The notes beneath the pieces were generated by a model. The model worked only from the letters and a program-made list of their open reading frames with translations. It made no database searches and was not told the origin of the DNA. From Cytobacillus eiseniae (GTDB lineage Bacteria > Bacillota > Bacilli > Bacillales > Cytobacillaceae), in NCBI RefSeq assembly GCF_017874625.1, contig NZ_JAGIKZ010000015.1, forward strand, positions 33,510 through 97,509: a DNA stretch of 64,000 nt, written 5' to 3'. Position 1 is the stretch's first letter. The number at the start of each line of letters is the position of its first letter. Position numbers and translations under genes: made by a program. Shown piece by piece: positions 62,397 to 64,000 of this stretch.

Positions 62397-63072
62397 TTTT
62401 ATAGCCCACTCCCCAAACCGTTTGGATAATCGTTTCTCCTGGAATAACGAACTCGATTTTATCCCGGATATTCTTTATATGAACCATCACAGTTTTGTTC
62501 GAGCCCATACTCTCTTCTTTCCAAACCCTTTCAAATATCTCCTCAGAGCTGTAAACAGTTCCTTGATTTTTTGCGAGAAAATAGAGAATATCGAATTCAA
62601 TAGACGTTAGCTTAATTTCCTTCTCACCTGCCATCACTTTATGGGATTGTTTATCGATTTCAAGTGAGTTAATTCGAATAATGTCTTTATCTATCCCTAA
62701 TGGTTTGTAGTTTGATCTCCGTAATAATGCCTTGACTCTTGCCATTAATTCTAATGGGTTAAAGGGTTTTACCATATAATCATCTGCACCTGTCATGAGG
62801 CCCATAATTTTATCCATATCCTGCACTTTTGCACTGAGCATCAGAATGGGCACTTGATTATTAACGCGAATATGCTTACATAACTCTAATCCATCCATAT
62901 TAGGCATCATAATATCTAAAACAATGAGATTTACAGGCACACGCTCGATGATGTTTAAAGCTTCTAATCCATCCTGTGCTTGAAGGACATGATACCCCTC
63001 GTTTTGCATATATATTTCTGCTAACTTTGCGATTTCTCGGTCATCATCAACAATTAGAATATGATTGCTCAA
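62380..63072 (-). CDS. OmpR-family response regulator (VanR-like)
   Basis: A 230-residue regulator with phosphoacceptor Asp53 (IVLDIMMPNMDG), VKPFNPLELMARVKALLRR linker and C-terminal winged helix with SNKTVMVHIKNIRDKIE and VWGVGYKIEK. It is closely related in pattern to the regulator at 43282-43977. It lies 35 bp after the vanZ-like gene and overlaps the kinase gene. Confidence 0.92.
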   Translation of the reverse strand: MSNHILIVDDDREIAKLAEIYMQNEGYHVLQAQDGLEALNIIERVPVNLIVLDIMMPNMDGLELCKHIRVNNQVPILMLSAKVQDMDKIMGLMTGADDYMVKPFNPLELMARVKALLRRSNYKPLGIDKDIIRINSLEIDKQSHKVMAGEKEIKLTSIEFDILYFLAKNQGTVYSSEEIFERVWKEESMGSNKTVMVHIKNIRDKIEFVIPGETIIQTVWGVGYKIEKGH

Positions 63073-63107
63073 TATTTCTAGCCTCCTTATACACAGGATA
63101 GAGGTTA

Positions 63108-63683
63108 TTAGGATCTTTCCATCCTTTTTCCTAAACTCAGTCCTTGAAGAATATGATAGACGAATGAAATTTTTGACATTTCCCTTATTATTAGAAATCC
63201 TAGCACAGCCCCTAATGTATTCGCAATTAAATCATTAATATCTGTACTTCTCCCATTTCCTAGTATGATCCTAATCAATAGTTGTGTAACTTCAAAAGAT
63301 AAGCTAATATATAATCCCACAGAAGCAGCCTTTTTAATTGATTGATATTTATTGCTCAGTAACGGTAAATACATACCTAGAGGAACCAACATGATTATAT
63401 TTAATATGAAAGTTGCTGCATCTATTGTTAACACAGGAATAAAGTTAATCGATTTGTACCATGGTGTTAAATTTGTATATTCCCCGATATTCACCTCAAT
63501 TGGGAAAAACACCAAATGGATCATACATAGAAAATAAACGGCAAAAGAGATTAATAATACAAATTGGCCAAAGCCATATTTCTGTTTAATAACGGCAACC
63601 ACGATCATATATATTAAAAAAAGTAGAAATGCAGGGATAAGGATATACCATGAATCGATTGTATATATCAATGAATTTTTCAT
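63108..63683 (-). CDS. VanZ-like family membrane protein
   Basis: A 191-residue protein with about five membrane helices. FFPIEVNIGEYTNLTPWYKSINFIP is the VanZ-like loop, and SFEVTQLLIRIILGNGRSTDINDLIANTLGAVLGF carries the family signature (SxxxEVxQ...R..DxNDxxxNTxGxxxG). VanZ proteins can raise tolerance to teicoplanin or lipoglycopeptides by an unknown mechanism. It is the first gene of the operon and starts at ATG 63683 behind AGGAGGAAG. A TATACT box and CTTAAGAAAAACTTTAA sequences lie upstream. Confidence 0.9.
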   Translation of the reverse strand: MKNSLIYTIDSWYILIPAFLLFLIYMIVVAVIKQKYGFGQFVLLISFAVYFLCMIHLVFFPIEVNIGEYTNLTPWYKSINFIPVLTIDAATFILNIIMLVPLGMYLPLLSNKYQSIKKAASVGLYISLSFEVTQLLIRIILGNGRSTDINDLIANTLGAVLGFLIIREMSKISFVYHILQGLSLGKRMERS

Positions 63684-63802
63684 TTATTCTTCCTCCTAAA
63701 ATTCTTTCAGCTATGACTTAACCCTAGCCAATTAAAGTATAATTTCTATTTTTAAAGTTTTTCTTAAGAAAATAAAAATGATTTCTAAACGTATAAAAAA
63801 AT

Positions 63803-63832
63803 AAAACGTATATTCACCTGGATATACGTTTT
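63803..63832. terminator. Bidirectional hairpin upstream of the vanZ-like gene
   Basis: AAAACGTATAT and ATATACGTTTT form an 11-bp stem around an 8-nt loop flanked by A and T tracts. Placed between the vanZ promoter region and the gene starting at 63978, it may insulate the two. Confidence 0.55.
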
Positions 63833-63977
63833 AGACTGTTGTACTTCCCTATCGTCGCAAATTTTTGCAAACCTCTTCTGTTTGAGTGTTTAATTTATTC
63901 GATACCCCCCTCTGTTAGGATAGATGTCGTAGACAACTTTAGTGTATAGTTTAATTAACACACGGAGGTTGATCGAC

Positions 63978-64000
63978 ATGAAAAGTAACAATGGAAAACG
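63978..64000 (+). CDS. Start of a gene running off the right edge
   Basis: ATG 63978 lies 8 nt behind CGGAGG. Only seven codons (MKSNNGK) are visible, so no product can be named. A possible promoter TAGACA-17-AATTAA lies at about 63930-63958. Confidence 0.5.

Noticed and set aside
61290..63683. Vancomycin resistance cluster
   Set aside because: Only vanZ-, vanR- and vanS-like genes are seen; no vanH, vanA/B-type ligase or vanX lies beside them, so resistance cannot be claimed.
63900..64000. Insertion sequence end with transposase start
   Set aside because: Only seven codons are visible and no inverted repeat could be defined, so the gene is left unnamed.

Overview
The window looks like a chromosomal segment of a low-GC, Gram-positive, spore-former-type bacterium of the family Bacillaceae. 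This rests on gene content (PbuE with an adenine riboswitch, YisL, CsaA, Mqo, metNIQ, an ECF41 sigma factor, a FeuABC/Btr-like siderophore locus), strong AGGAGG ribosome binding sites, frequent TTG/GTG starts, and several short GC-rich intergenic repeats of a Bacillus type. There are no rRNA or tRNA genes, no CRISPR array and no prophage. The species cannot be named from the sequence.

Layout. 0-8.2 kb: the 5' part of a TauE/SafE permease, ilvD with an attenuator-like leader, a NERD-domain protein, an array of 52-bp tandem repeats that each encode a terminator-like hairpin, the metNIQ methionine importer and mqo. 8.5-13.7 kb: an EAL protein, a chemoreceptor, a two-component system and yisL. 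14.2-18.2 kb: a peroxide/sulfur block with ahpCF behind a PerR-like site, then a YeeE/YedE permease coupled to a TusA-like gene whose catalytic Cys codon is an in-frame UGA followed by a bSECIS-like hairpin (candidate selenoprotein). 18.5-27.1 kb: a LacI-controlled beta-glucoside operon (binding protein, two permeases, LacI regulator, ROK kinase, GH1 beta-glucosidase, Gfo/Idh/MocA oxidoreductase). 27.2-35.2 kb: a clade-2 catalase, pbuE with its adenine riboswitch, an SDR and divergent TetR, a nitroreductase and a PPOX-type flavoprotein. 35.3-41 kb: a Fur-box-flanked siderophore importer, an AraC regulator and a siderophore esterase. 41.2-47.2 kb: a large sensor kinase/regulator/methyltransferase operon, then SulP with an ArsR regulator. 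47.3-49.6 kb: an FAD oxidoreductase and ECF41 sigma factor behind a matching ECF41 promoter. 49.7-59.9 kb: small stress and resistance-type genes (LURP, CsaA, AraC, ClbS/DfsB, TipA-like MerR, FusB-like, GDPD, DoxX, methyltransferase) mixed with gene remnants. 60-63.7 kb: a TerA-like protein and a vanZ-vanR-vanS-like operon without van resistance enzymes. The first bases of another gene lie at the right edge.

Intergenic DNA is rich in dispersed elements: three about 190-bp elements with four AAGCGGAAA palindromes each, two about 190-bp elements in inverted orientation, two MITE-like elements, a GC-rich Bacillus-type repeat in full and shortened form, and a 118-bp repeat duplicated in tandem at the 3' end of the ROK gene.

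The observation most worth following is the YedE-TusA(UGA) pair at 16.7-18.2 kb. The tandem terminator array, the T-box-shaped ilvD leader and the repeat families are the next most unusual. All calls come from reading the sequence; no database search was run.
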